DNA of 64,000 nt, from the NCBI GenBank assembly GCA_964517135.1, contig CAZFBA010000001.1:124001-188000 (forward strand). The letters are read 5' to 3'. Positions 34,322 to 44,109 of the stretch are shown piece by piece. This DNA is from CAZFBA01 sp964517135. Lineage in GTDB: Bacteria; Cyanobacteriota; Vampirovibrionia; JBFMGH01. The notes under the pieces are model-generated. The model was not told the DNA's origin. It was given only the letters and a program-made list of their open reading frames with translations, and made no database searches. Each line of letters begins with the position of its first letter. Position 1 is the first letter of the stretch. A program made the position numbers and the translations under genes.

Positions 34322-35212
34322 ATGGAAAAAATACTTGTTGTAACGCCTTCAGAGGTTGATGAAAGAGTTAAAGATGTTCTTGAGTCTTCAGAAAACTATA
34401 CTTACAGTGTCGCTAAACCTGATAAATTATCAGAAGTGCCTGAATTAAAAGGTGACGAGATATCTTTATCTCTGGTGATTGTTGATACTTCATCAGCAAA
34501 ATATCAAGATGTTGTAGAGGTTTTACCTGTTTCAATACCGATTTTATTTATTATGGAAGACAGTGGTTCTGATTTATCCTGGAAAAATCTTGAATATGAC
34601 GTTATTTTTAAACCTATCAATAAACAGGAGTTTGAAATCAGGCTTTCAAACCTGCTGAAAATAAAAATTTTAAAAGATGAGGTGACAAACCTCTCTATGA
34701 CAGATGATCTAACAGGGCTCTATAACCGTAAATACTTGCTCAACAGGCTTGAAGAAGAGATGTCCCGTTCAAAAAGGTATGAAACGCCTATAACCCTGAT
34801 GTTAATGGATATTGACTTTTTTAAAGTTGTTAATGATATGTATGGCTATGCAGTCGGAGATAAAGTTCTTAAAAAAATTGCAAGCATTCTTAAAACACAT
34901 ATCAGAAAAGAAGATATTGTTACAAGATATGGCGATGAAGAATTTATTATTGCCCTGCCCAATACTAATGACAGAAATGCCTATGTTCTGGCTGAAAGAA
35001 TTAGAAAAGATATAAAGAGTTTCAAGTTTTTTGAAGAAGAAGAAGAACCTATGAGTGTTACAATCAGTATCGGTGTATCAACATATCCCTTCCCTCATAT
35101 GGAACCGGATGTTAATACACTTGTTAGATATGCTGAGCATGCTCTTTATAACGCCAAGAAACAGGGTAAAAACAAAGTAGTATTATTTTCACAGATTAAC
35201 TTTGATTTTTAA
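34322..35212 (+). CDS. Receiver-like + GGDEF-type protein with variant GDEEF motif
   Basis: 296 residues. Residues 1-115 look like a degenerate receiver (LVIVDTSS and FKPIN, but no acidic pair at the N-terminus). The GGDEF domain spans about 120-290, with TDDLTGLYNR and MDIDFFKVVND intact. The signature reads RYGDEEF (202-208), so the second Gly of GGDEF is replaced by Asp, and YG-H is YGYAVGD. Loss of the second Gly usually impairs GTP binding, so the cyclase may be inactive or a c-di-GMP/GTP sensor. It is last in the ricT operon and followed by a terminator. Confidence 0.88.
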   Translation: MEKILVVTPSEVDERVKDVLESSENYTYSVAKPDKLSEVPELKGDEISLSLVIVDTSSAKYQDVVEVLPVSIPILFIMEDSGSDLSWKNLEYDVIFKPINKQEFEIRLSNLLKIKILKDEVTNLSMTDDLTGLYNRKYLLNRLEEEMSRSKRYETPITLMLMDIDFFKVVNDMYGYAVGDKVLKKIASILKTHIRKEDIVTRYGDEEFIIALPNTNDRNAYVLAERIRKDIKSFKFFEEEEEPMSVTISIGVSTYPFPHMEPDVNTLVRYAEHALYNAKKQGKNKVVLFSQINFDF

Positions 35213-35248
35213 GCCCTTATTGAAAGATTATACAGGTTTAAATGCACG

Positions 35249-35282
35249 CAAAACGACCTCCTGATAAGGGGTCGTTTTGATT
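35249..35282 (+). terminator. Rho-independent terminator
   Basis: CAAAACGACC / GGTCGTTTTG, 10 bp perfect stem with 11-nt loop; T-rich right arm. It ends the ricT-FAH-GGDEF unit. Confidence 0.85.
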
Positions 35283-35311
35283 AGTATATGTAAATAATTT
35301 ATTTTTGAATG

Positions 35312-35395
35312 TACTAAACGGCATAAAAAATTAAACAATTCTAAAAGTCGCCCTATATTTTCTGAAATCTGATTACTTTATGACTTTGATTATAT
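35312..35395 (-). repeat. Dispersed repeat family B, copy 2
   Basis: On the minus strand it reads ATAATCAAAGTCATAAAGTA through GGGCGACTTTTAGAATTGTT to ATGCCGTTTAGTA. It is the main content of the 35213-35580 gap. Confidence 0.85.
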
Positions 35396-35580
35396 ATTCT
35401 GTAAAAATTTTTAAAAAAATTAAAACGATATTTAAAAATTGTAATATCCTGAAAACCCTTATGATGCCTTGAATTTATCGAATGTAATGCATAAATGCAT
35501 TTAATGTGTTTGTTTCTCAAATAACTAATCGGTGTAATTATGCTATCATATATCTTGATCGAGTTAGCTTGAGAAAAATA

Positions 35581-36831
35581 ATGGCAATATTAGTACAAAA
35601 ATTCGGTGGCTCTTCTGTTGGCGACATCACTAAAATCAAAAATGTTGCAGAAATAGTCATTAGAGAAGCCAAACAAGGATATCAGGTAGTAGTTGTCGTT
35701 TCTGCCATGGGCAAAACTACAGATTATCTGGTATCACTGGCACATGAACTTACAGAAACTCCCAATCGCCGTGAAATGGATATGTTGCTATCTACAGGAG
35801 AACAGGTCTCCATAGCACTTCTTTCTATGGCTATACAAGAAAAAGGTGTGCCAGCAGTGAGTTTTAACGCTACACAGGTACAAATCATCACAGAGAAAAT
35901 TCACTCAAAAGCAAGAATTCTTGATATTAAAACAGACAGAATTGTAAGCAAGTTAAATAAAGGTAATGTTGTTGTTGTTGCTGGCTTTCAGGGTGTTACT
36001 TCTGAGCAGGAAATTACAACACTCGGCAGAGGAGGTTCAGACACTTCTGCCGTTGCGCTGGCATCTGCTTTAAATGCTGAACGCTGTGATATCTATACTG
36101 ATGTAGATGGAGTATTTACAGCAGACCCCAGGGTTGTGCCCGTTGCAAGAAAGCTTGAAGAAATATCTTATGTAGAAATGCTTGAACTTGCCCGTGTAGG
36201 GGCAAAGGTTTTGCATCCCCGTGCTGTTGAAATAGCTAAAAAATATAATGTTCCGCTGGCTGTCAGAAGCACATTTGTACCTGAAAGCAAAGGAACCCAG
36301 GTAATAGGAGTTGATTCTATGGAAATATATCGTCCGGTTAGTGGAGTTGCAGCAGACCTGACCCAGGTAAGACTGGCTATTCTTAAAGTGCCGGATGTAC
36401 CCGGTATTGCAGCAAAGGTTTTTGGAAAACTGGCCTCAGAAAATGTCAGTGTTGATATGATTATTCAGTCTATACATACTGAAAATAACACCAATGACAT
36501 TGCCTTTACAGTAGCTAAATCTGATGCTCACGATGCAATAAGAATTTTAGAAGAAATTAAAAAAGAACTCAACGCTGAACGTGTTCTTATAGATGAAGAT
36601 ATAGCAAAAGTTTCTATTGTAGGTGCCGGTATGATTGATAGGCCGGGCATTGCAGCAGATATGTTTGCTGCTCTTGCTGAATCCAAAATCAATATCAAGA
36701 TGATAGCTACTTCAGAAATCAAGATTAGCTGTCTTGTTGAAAAAGATAAAGCCCATGATGCAGTCAGGATAATACATTCTAAGTTCCATCTTGATGATGA
36801 AAAAGATACTGCAAAGGTTATGGTAAGTTAA
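35581..36831 (+). CDS. lysC: Aspartate kinase
   Basis: 416 residues from MAILVQKFGGSSVGD at 35581; the upstream extension to 35506 is not protein-like. KFGGSS (nucleotide), STGEQVS, TTLGRGGSDTSAVA and TDVDGVFTADPR are aspartokinase signatures. Two ACT domains (VPGIAAKVFGKLA... and MIDRPGIAADMFAALAES) give feedback regulation, typically by lysine and/or threonine. It catalyses ATP-dependent phosphorylation of aspartate, the first step to diaminopimelate/lysine, threonine and methionine. The next gene begins 3 bp after its stop, although the products are unrelated. Confidence 0.96.
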   Translation: MAILVQKFGGSSVGDITKIKNVAEIVIREAKQGYQVVVVVSAMGKTTDYLVSLAHELTETPNRREMDMLLSTGEQVSIALLSMAIQEKGVPAVSFNATQVQIITEKIHSKARILDIKTDRIVSKLNKGNVVVVAGFQGVTSEQEITTLGRGGSDTSAVALASALNAERCDIYTDVDGVFTADPRVVPVARKLEEISYVEMLELARVGAKVLHPRAVEIAKKYNVPLAVRSTFVPESKGTQVIGVDSMEIYRPVSGVAADLTQVRLAILKVPDVPGIAAKVFGKLASENVSVDMIIQSIHTENNTNDIAFTVAKSDAHDAIRILEEIKKELNAERVLIDEDIAKVSIVGAGMIDRPGIAADMFAALAESKINIKMIATSEIKISCLVEKDKAHDAVRIIHSKFHLDDEKDTAKVMVS

Positions 36832-36834
36832 TTT

Positions 36835-37836
36835 ATGAAGCTTATTTCCAGAAGGGAGTTTTTAAGGGGTTCCCTGCTGGCGTTTGCTGGCCTGTATTTT
36901 CAGCATCAATTGCCTGTTATGGCAACAAATAAAATATTTAAACCTTTCAGGTTTGCCTTTTTGCCATGTTTACACCTCTCTAACTATCGTTTTGGAGACT
37001 GGACTCTCCTTAATGAAAGCCTAATCATTTTGCAGGATACAGTAAAGTTGCTTAACAGCCTGAAACTTGACTTTGTTGTCTTTGGAGGTGACCTTGTAGA
37101 AAACAGACAAAAAAATTTAGATGAACTACCTGTTTTGCTGGACGTCATTTATGAGCTTCAAATGCCATATTATGTTATTATTGGCGATCGTGAAGCAGAT
37201 TTATTACCTGAATACACTAAAGAACACTTTATGGCAGAGTTTAGACGACAGGGGTTTATCAATAGAGGCCAATCTTACTGGATGCTTAATCCGGTTCAGG
37301 GGCTAGATTTGATCGGCCTGGATTCAAGCGTTAGAAATCAGATGGCAGGCCAGATAGCTCAAGATCAGCTTGAATGGCTCAATTGTCAGCTATCCTCTCC
37401 AACTAACAATTTTAAGATACTATCCATTCACCACCCTTTGCTGCCTGAAAAGGGTCTTGATTCTTTTTATACTACTGATGGCTTTGACCTTAAAAATTCT
37501 GAGGAGCTGGTAAGCATCATTGACCGCTATCAGAATGTTGACCTTGCCGTATCAGGCCACAGGCACCTTAATTATATTACTTCAAAAAACAATACCCACT
37601 ATGTTAGCTGTCCTTCAATTGTAACATATCCCTGTGAATTCAGGATATTTGAGATTAATGACAGATATATAAAAATTGAAAATATTGCTATAACTTATAA
37701 ACAAATTATTGATAAGGCTAAAAAACAGCTTGAAAACTCACGTTATGCACAGCAATTTTCTGATATTAAGCCAAGGAGACTATTATCACTCCATAAAGGC
37801 GACCGGCAGAATAGAGATAGAAAACTTGATATCTAG
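36835..37836 (+). CDS. Tat-exported calcineurin-like phosphoesterase with altered metal site
   Basis: 333 residues. The N-terminus SRREFLRGSLLAFAGLYF is a twin-arginine signal. The calcineurin-type fold shows FVVFGGDLVEN (84-90), LSIHHP and VSGHRHLNY, but the first motif D-x-H is CLH (Cys45 for Asp) and the GNH(D/E) motif is GDRE (117-120). These substitutions hit residues that bind metals or phosphate in the family, so activity may be changed or lost. It is likely periplasmic or cell-surface. It is 3 bp after lysC, presumably co-transcribed. Confidence 0.85.
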   Translation: MKLISRREFLRGSLLAFAGLYFQHQLPVMATNKIFKPFRFAFLPCLHLSNYRFGDWTLLNESLIILQDTVKLLNSLKLDFVVFGGDLVENRQKNLDELPVLLDVIYELQMPYYVIIGDREADLLPEYTKEHFMAEFRRQGFINRGQSYWMLNPVQGLDLIGLDSSVRNQMAGQIAQDQLEWLNCQLSSPTNNFKILSIHHPLLPEKGLDSFYTTDGFDLKNSEELVSIIDRYQNVDLAVSGHRHLNYITSKNNTHYVSCPSIVTYPCEFRIFEINDRYIKIENIAITYKQIIDKAKKQLENSRYAQQFSDIKPRRLLSLHKGDRQNRDRKLDI

Positions 37837-38075
37837 TTAGAGATAGTAATTCTGAGCCTTTTTAGAATCCATGTATCAGCTATGTTTATATATAATATAT
37901 AAATACAATTTATGTATTATGAGACGCTAAAACTATATCCGGAGGCAATGAATTTATAAGTTTTTTTAAACTTAAAAAACCTTGCTATGATAAGGTTATG
38001 CCATTTTAAAAGTTTTTAACACCCGCCAGCAAAAAAAGATTTATAATATCAGGTGAGTCTTAAGGGGTATGGAAA

Positions 38076-39461
38076 GTGAAAGCAAAATTTAGTTTCGACG
38101 ATTTAATTAAAGTAACAGGCGGTAAAGCACTTGAATGGCCTGAAGATAACAGTGTTATGTTTAGCCTGTCAACAGATACCAGATCAATATCACCAGGTGA
38201 TGTGTATTTGCCACTTAAAGGAGCAAACTTTGACGGGCATGCATTTATTAAAGATGCTATTTCAAAGGGCATTTCAGGTTTTTTTCTAGAGAAAGGTTTT
38301 GCAGAAAAGGTCTGTCAGTCCCCGGGTATTTTTGTTATCGAGGTAGAAAACACCTTAACCGCTTTACTTTCTCTTGCAAGCTATCATAGAAAGAGGATGC
38401 CTGCTAAAATTATTGCTATTACTGGATCTTCAGGCAAAACAACCTCTAAAGAACTTATTAGCAGCATGCTTTCAGAGCAATTCAATGTTTTAAAGTCTTA
38501 TTTGAATTATAACAATGAAATAGGGGTCTCTAAAACCCTGCTTGACCTTAATGATAGCCATGATATTGCTGTTATAGAGATGGGTATGCGTGGCCCGGGA
38601 GAAATTGACCTTCTTGCACGCTATGCACTACCTGATATTGCTGTAATTATGAATGTGGGTACCTCTCATATTGGCCTGCTGGGGAACCGTGAAAATATTG
38701 CAAAGGCTAAAACTGAGATATTAAATTATCTTCAAGAAACTGATGGGGTTGGTATCCTCTATGGAGAAGATGGCCTGCTAATGAAAACGGTCTCTGAATT
38801 TTATAAAGCTAAAAAAATCTGCTTTGGGTTTAAGAAAGACTTTGAAGTTAAAGCATATGGAGAAAACGATGTTACTTTTACTTATAAAGACAATGAATAC
38901 ACCTTAAACATACCTGGAGACCACAATGTTATTAATGCTACTGCTGCCATTGAAATTGGCAAACTATTTGGTATGAACCATCAGGCTATTGCAGCCGGTT
39001 TAAAAACTTACAGGCCAGTTTTTGGCCGCTGGGAAGTTTTTGAGCTTGGTAATGGTTCCAGATTAATTAATGATGCTTATAATGCAAACCCTGACTCTAT
39101 GAGAGCTGCTATTAATACTGTAATTAATTCATTTAAAGGCAAAGAGGTATGGTTAATTCTGGGTGATATGCTTGAGCTTGGTACGGAAGAGGTAAAAATA
39201 CACTGTGAACTTGGCAGCTGGCTAAAAGAAAAAGAAATTAATACTTTAATAACTGTCGGTAAACTGGCATCCTGTATTGCTGATCCATTAAAAGACACCA
39301 GTACAGATATATTTAATGTGAGCTCACCAGTTGAAGCAGCTGAGAAAATTCTTGACAGAAAACCACAGAATGCAATCATTCTACTGAAGGCTTCAAGAAG
39401 CATTGGCCTTGAGAAAATACTTGAAGTAATTAATATAACAGAGAAAGGAGAAAGTCATTAG
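38076..39461 (+). CDS. murF: UDP-MurNAc-tripeptide-D-Ala-D-Ala ligase
   Basis: 461 residues. GTG start at 38076 with AAGGGG 9 nt upstream; a nearby ATG is out of frame. AITGSSGKTTSKELI is the Mur ligase P-loop; NYNNEIGVSKT and EMGMRGPGEI are MurF hallmarks, and LINDAYNANPDSM the C-terminal motif. It adds D-Ala-D-Ala to the UDP-MurNAc-tripeptide in the cytoplasm. It starts a five-gene division and cell-wall unit with overlapping genes. Confidence 0.95.
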   Translation: MKAKFSFDDLIKVTGGKALEWPEDNSVMFSLSTDTRSISPGDVYLPLKGANFDGHAFIKDAISKGISGFFLEKGFAEKVCQSPGIFVIEVENTLTALLSLASYHRKRMPAKIIAITGSSGKTTSKELISSMLSEQFNVLKSYLNYNNEIGVSKTLLDLNDSHDIAVIEMGMRGPGEIDLLARYALPDIAVIMNVGTSHIGLLGNRENIAKAKTEILNYLQETDGVGILYGEDGLLMKTVSEFYKAKKICFGFKKDFEVKAYGENDVTFTYKDNEYTLNIPGDHNVINATAAIEIGKLFGMNHQAIAAGLKTYRPVFGRWEVFELGNGSRLINDAYNANPDSMRAAINTVINSFKGKEVWLILGDMLELGTEEVKIHCELGSWLKEKEINTLITVGKLASCIADPLKDTSTDIFNVSSPVEAAEKILDRKPQNAIILLKASRSIGLEKILEVINITEKGESH

Positions 39462-40434
39462 TATTACATATATTATTTTAGCCTGTGTTCTGGCAATATC
39501 AATAACTATGGTTACTGTTTCTCCGTTGATTGATTTTTTGAAGTCAAAATATATCGGGCAATACATTAGAGAAGATGGCCCTCAAAATCATCATTCCAAG
39601 AAAGGAACCCCTACGATGGGTGGTGTGGCTATTCTTGGTGGCATTGTACTTACCTCAGCATTTGTATTGTTCCTTTCTTTTGGATATTCACTACAAGCAG
39701 GTATTGTTTTATTTGTGGCTCTAGCTTTTGCAGGGCTTGGCTTTCTGGATGATTACCGGAAAGTTGTAAAAAAACACAACAAAGGCGTTACTGGCTGGAC
39801 AAAGCTTGCAGTACAGTTTCTGCTGGGTTTATTGCTGGCAGCTTATGTTGTATTTGATCAGGGGCGAACTACTGTATCTATTTTTGGCCTGACTGAAATT
39901 AATGCAGGTTATTTTTACCTTATTTTTGGTGCTATAGTTGTAGTTGCAAGCTCAAATGCTATCAATCTAACTGATGGTCTTGATGGGCTGGCTGCATCAA
40001 CCTGTGCAATCTCTTTTCTGACATTGAGTTATTTTTTGTTTAAAACAGATCAGCTAACATTATCACTTATTTCAGCCACTATTATGGGTGGATGTATTGG
40101 TTTTATGGTATTTAATAAGTACCCTGCAAAAATATTTATGGGTGATTCGGGCAGTCTGTTGCTTGGAGGGCTCTTTGGTACACTGGGAGTACTCGGTGGG
40201 CTTGAGTTATGGTTGATACCTGTAGGCTTTATATTTGTTATTGAAACTTTATCTGTCATAATTCAGGTAATTAGTTTTAAGACTACTGGCAAAAGGCTTT
40301 TTAAGATGGCACCTTTGCACCATCATTTTGAACTTTCAGGTGAAAGAGAACCTGCGGTGGTATTAAAATTCATTATTATTCAGATACTATTCTGTATAAT
40401 TTCAGTTATACTAGGTCATATGTGGTTGTTTTAA
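39457..40434 (+). CDS. mraY: Phospho-N-acetylmuramoyl-pentapeptide transferase, ATT start
   Basis: 325 residues from ATT at 39457. AAAGGAG ends 6 nt before this ATT, and the in-frame sequence ISITYIILACVLAISITM supplies the first membrane helix that MraY requires; the first ATG (39508) would remove it. HHSKKGTPTMGG, GFLDDYRK, NAINLTDGLDGLA and MGDSGSL are MraY catalytic motifs, with HHHFE near the end. It transfers phospho-MurNAc-pentapeptide to undecaprenyl phosphate, making lipid I. It overlaps the murF stop by 5 bp. Confidence 0.93.
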   Translation: MSITYIILACVLAISITMVTVSPLIDFLKSKYIGQYIREDGPQNHHSKKGTPTMGGVAILGGIVLTSAFVLFLSFGYSLQAGIVLFVALAFAGLGFLDDYRKVVKKHNKGVTGWTKLAVQFLLGLLLAAYVVFDQGRTTVSIFGLTEINAGYFYLIFGAIVVVASSNAINLTDGLDGLAASTCAISFLTLSYFLFKTDQLTLSLISATIMGGCIGFMVFNKYPAKIFMGDSGSLLLGGLFGTLGVLGGLELWLIPVGFIFVIETLSVIIQVISFKTTGKRLFKMAPLHHHFELSGEREPAVVLKFIIIQILFCIISVILGHMWLF

Positions 40435-40445
40435 GTGAGTGAGAA

Positions 40446-41801
40446 ATGAAAAAAAACTGGCAAGACCAAAAAGTAGTAGTGCTGGGCCTATCGAGAACAG
40501 GAGAGGCGACAGCAAATTATCTTCAGGGGCAGGGGGCGCATTGTGTAATCAGTGAAAAGCGCACAGCCAATGAAGAGGATTTTAAAAAGATTAAAAACCT
40601 TGAAATCTCTGGTATCAAGGTTGAAATGGGTGGCAATAAAGATGAAACAATACTGGAGGCAGACCTTATTGTGACTTCTCCAGGTATTCCACCGGGCAGT
40701 GAGCTGATAAAAAAGATCAGGGCTAATAACATTGAGTTGATCAGTGAGCCTGAACTGGCATACAGGGAAACCAATATCCCTTTAATAGCAGTAACAGGAA
40801 CTAACGGAAAGTCAACCACGACAAGCCTTATATCTGACATATTAAAACATGCCGGTCTTAGCGCTCCAGCCTGTGGCAATATAGGTTATCCTATTATCAA
40901 TGAGATAAATAGCAACCATGACTACCTGGTAGCAGAAATAAGCTCTTTTCAGCTTGAATATAGCCCGACATTCAGGCCTGAGATTGTTGTATTTCTAAAC
41001 TATACACCTGATCATGTTGACTGGCATGGTAATGAAGCTGAATATCTAAGGGTTAAAACCAGCTTTATAAAAGGTGAACGCAGCCCTGTGTGGCTGGTTT
41101 TAAATGCATGTGATAAAGAGTTAATAAAGGTTTCAGCCTCAAACAATTCAAAAAAATACTGGTTTGGAAGAGAGTATGGAGAAAATTGTTGTATACTGGA
41201 AAAAAATACATTTGTCTTAAAAGAAAACCGTTCCTCTATTAAGATACTAACAGCTGATCAGGTAAAGCTTATTGGTGATCATAATTACCAGAATATAATG
41301 TCAGCTATATGTGCAACTAAAATTGCTGGTGTATCTATCGATAAAATTGCAGAAGCAGTAAGTCAATTTGATGGTATCGAGCACAGGCTTGAATATGTTA
41401 CTGAAATAAATGGCATTGCCTTTTATAATGACTCTAAGGCAACTAATTGTGACTCTACAATCTGTGCACTTAAAGCTTTTAACTCTGATAAAGTAGTACT
41501 TATTGCTGGCGGCAGGGATAAAGGTACTGATCTTACTGACCTTGTGCAGGAAATTAAAAAGCATGCCTCTGCTGTAGTACTTATTGGTGAGGCAACTGAA
41601 CGTTTTGAGGCAGCATTAAAAAATAATAATTATACAAATGTTTACCTAGGAGAATCGCTTGAAAGTGCTGTAGATAAAGCTTATGATCTAAAGGCAGGGC
41701 CTGTTTTGCTTTCTCCGGCCTGTGCAAGCTATGATATGTTTAAGAATTTCGAGGAAAGAGGTCATGTCTTCAAAGACATTGTCTTTAAAAAGAAGCCATA
41801 G
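40446..41801 (+). CDS. murD: UDP-MurNAc-L-alanine:D-glutamate ligase
   Basis: 451 residues. VVVLGLSRTGEATANYL (N-terminal UDP-binding), VTGTNGKSTTTSLI (P-loop), AEISSFQLEY, FLNYTPDHVDWHG and FYNDSKATN are MurD signatures, followed by LIAGGRDKGTDL and LLSPACASYDMFKNFEERG. It adds D-Glu to UDP-MurNAc-L-Ala in the cytoplasm. It lies 11 bp after mraY and overlaps ftsW by 38 bp. Confidence 0.96.
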   Translation: MKKNWQDQKVVVLGLSRTGEATANYLQGQGAHCVISEKRTANEEDFKKIKNLEISGIKVEMGGNKDETILEADLIVTSPGIPPGSELIKKIRANNIELISEPELAYRETNIPLIAVTGTNGKSTTTSLISDILKHAGLSAPACGNIGYPIINEINSNHDYLVAEISSFQLEYSPTFRPEIVVFLNYTPDHVDWHGNEAEYLRVKTSFIKGERSPVWLVLNACDKELIKVSASNNSKKYWFGREYGENCCILEKNTFVLKENRSSIKILTADQVKLIGDHNYQNIMSAICATKIAGVSIDKIAEAVSQFDGIEHRLEYVTEINGIAFYNDSKATNCDSTICALKAFNSDKVVLIAGGRDKGTDLTDLVQEIKKHASAVVLIGEATERFEAALKNNNYTNVYLGESLESAVDKAYDLKAGPVLLSPACASYDMFKNFEERGHVFKDIVFKKKP

Positions 41802-42939
41802 CAAGAGTAATAATAAACTCTCTTATATACTTGGCCCGTATGATAAGTGGTTATTTAATATTATCATCATTCTTTGCGTTGTTGGTGTGGTTTGTGTCTT
41901 TTCAGCATCAGGGCCCGATGCCGTAAGAATCTATAATGACCCTTTCTATTTCTTTAAAAAACAACTATTATTTAACGTTGCCGGTATTGTAATAATGCTT
42001 GTGGTTTCCAGAATTGATTATAACTTCTGGAGAAAGATAACTATACCGTTTTCGTTGATTATTCTGGGATTAATAATAGCAACATATTTTGTTGGAGTTG
42101 AAGCTTATGGTGGTGAACGCTGGTTACGTTTTGGACCATTAACATTACAACCCTCTGAGTTTGGAAAAATTGCAGCAGTGCTACTTACCGCTGAAGCGCT
42201 GGCATTTTCACGCACCATACTTGATAAAAGGTTTATTGTCAATATGGTTATTATTGCTGTAATGGTTGTATTGATCTTAAAACAGCCAAGTCTTTCGATT
42301 GCAATGATTGTTTCAATGACTACGGTTATTATAATGTTTATGGGCGGGTTTCCGCTTCATATACTGGTACCTATTATTATTGTTGGATCTGCGGGTGTTG
42401 TTCATACCATAAAAAATACACCATACCAGCTAAATAGAATTCTTGGATGGCTTGACCCCTGGAGTGACCCGCAAAACAAGGGATATAATATTATACAAAG
42501 CTGGTATGCCTTTGGCTCTGGAGGCCTGTGGGGTGTAGGCTATGGAAATTCAAGTCAGAAACTTTTTTACCTTCCATTCAGGCATACTGACTTTATTTTT
42601 GCTATTATTGCAGAAGAATTTGGTCTGATTGGCGCTTTTATTTTGATTGCTTTATTTGTTGCTTTTATATATAGAGGAATTGCTATTTCTATAATAAGTG
42701 AAAATACATTTGGCAAATTACTTGCAATAGGCATTACTACTTCAGTGGCTCTCCAGGCCTTCATAAATATGGGAGTTGCAACTGGAGTGGTACCTCCCAC
42801 GGGAGTCACATTACCGCTAATTAGCTATGGTGGATCATCCATCATTGCTACGTTGTTTATGCTGGGAGTTTTATTAAATGTTTCAAGAAAACGTATTCAG
42901 AGGATAGATAATGTTCATAAGACTGCCCAACCAGCTTGA
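41764..42939 (+). CDS. ftsW: FtsW/RodA family lipid II polymerase
   Basis: 391 residues from the ATG at 41764, preceded by AGAGG. About ten membrane helices; SEFGKIAAVLLTAE and GSGGLWGVGYGNSSQKLFYLP are SEDS hallmarks, and the C-terminal signature is TLPLISYGGSSIIATL. SEDS proteins polymerise lipid II into glycan strands with a class B PBP. The dcw position supports FtsW (division) over RodA. It overlaps murD by 38 bp and murG by 29 bp. Confidence 0.93.
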   Translation: MSSKTLSLKRSHSKSNNKLSYILGPYDKWLFNIIIILCVVGVVCVFSASGPDAVRIYNDPFYFFKKQLLFNVAGIVIMLVVSRIDYNFWRKITIPFSLIILGLIIATYFVGVEAYGGERWLRFGPLTLQPSEFGKIAAVLLTAEALAFSRTILDKRFIVNMVIIAVMVVLILKQPSLSIAMIVSMTTVIIMFMGGFPLHILVPIIIVGSAGVVHTIKNTPYQLNRILGWLDPWSDPQNKGYNIIQSWYAFGSGGLWGVGYGNSSQKLFYLPFRHTDFIFAIIAEEFGLIGAFILIALFVAFIYRGIAISIISENTFGKLLAIGITTSVALQAFINMGVATGVVPPTGVTLPLISYGGSSIIATLFMLGVLLNVSRKRIQRIDNVHKTAQPA

Positions 42940-44092
42940 AGAAGAATTGAGGACAATCAGAGTCCTGATAACCGGTGGTGGCACGGGTGGGCATGTGTAT
43001 CCGGCTATTGCAGTGGCTGATGCTCTTCTCAAAGATTATGATATTGAACGGGTTATCTATGTAGGCTGCCCTGATAGCCTCGAAGAACGTGTAGCAGAAG
43101 AACATGAAATTGATTTTTTACCTATAAGATTAACAGGAATGCCCCGTAAGCTCTCTTTTGCATTCGTTAAATGGCTTTACAGGCTCAATAAATCAGTTAT
43201 TGACGCTCTGGGATATATGATGTATACCAGGCCAGATGTAGTTCTTGGTACTGGAGGGTATGTAAGTGCCCCGTTACTATTTGCTTCTCTCTTGCTGGAT
43301 TGCCCGTATGTTATTCATGAAGCAGATGCTCACCCGGGTCTTGTGAATAGAACTATGGCACCCTGGGCTGCTGGCATATCAGTAGCTTTTGAAGAGGCCA
43401 GAGAAAGGCTTGAAAACAAAAATATAAAGCTTTTTGGCAATCCGTTAAGAGAGACTATAGGAGAATTTAGCCGCAGTGAAGCTCAAATACTTCTTGAACT
43501 GGATGAAAACAAACAAACAATGCTGATTATTGGAGGTTCACAAGGTGCTCAGAAGATTAATGAGGCAATTATTGAAGCCCTGCCAGTTTTATTGAATGAC
43601 TATAACTTTCAGATTATACATCAGTGCGGGCCCAAAAACTATGAAGAACTCAAAAACAATCTCTCAAGAGATATTATAGAAAACCCGTCATATTTGCTGA
43701 GAGGCTATTTTGATGATCTAGCAATACCTTTGGCCTGTGCAGATTTAGCTGTTTCTCGTGCTGGGTCTATGTCTATATCTGAACTTACAGCTTGCCTGGT
43801 TCCATCTATTCTTGTGCCATACCCGTATGCAGCTGCAGACCATCAGCGAAACAATGCACGTTCAATGCTTGAGGCAGGAGCTTCTTTGTACATTGAAAAT
43901 GATGATTGTAACGCTGAAAACATACTTGAAGCGGTTAAAACGATATTTGAAACACCCGACAAACTTGATTTTATGCGTCTTGCCTGTGGCAGACTTGCCA
44001 GAAAAGATGCTACGAAAAATATTGTTAACCTGATTAAAGAGGTAGCAAAGCCCAGAACAGGCAAAGCTACGAAAAAACTGAAAGACAACTAA
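42911..44092 (+). CDS. murG: Lipid I N-acetylglucosaminyltransferase
   Basis: 393 residues. VLITGGGTGGHVYPAIAVAD (G-loop), VLGTGGYVSAPLLFASLL, IHEADAHPGLVNR, IIGGSQGAQKIN and SRAGSMSISELTA match MurG, a GT28-family enzyme that adds GlcNAc to lipid I to give lipid II on the inner membrane face. The N-terminus is about 18 residues longer than usual before the G-loop. It ends the unit; murC/murB/ftsQ/ftsZ do not follow, and a repeat-filled gap comes next. Confidence 0.95.
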   Translation: MFIRLPNQLEEELRTIRVLITGGGTGGHVYPAIAVADALLKDYDIERVIYVGCPDSLEERVAEEHEIDFLPIRLTGMPRKLSFAFVKWLYRLNKSVIDALGYMMYTRPDVVLGTGGYVSAPLLFASLLLDCPYVIHEADAHPGLVNRTMAPWAAGISVAFEEARERLENKNIKLFGNPLRETIGEFSRSEAQILLELDENKQTMLIIGGSQGAQKINEAIIEALPVLLNDYNFQIIHQCGPKNYEELKNNLSRDIIENPSYLLRGYFDDLAIPLACADLAVSRAGSMSISELTACLVPSILVPYPYAAADHQRNNARSMLEAGASLYIENDDCNAENILEAVKTIFETPDKLDFMRLACGRLARKDATKNIVNLIKEVAKPRTGKATKKLKDN

Positions 44093-44109
44093 CGAAATTT
44101 CTTTAATAG

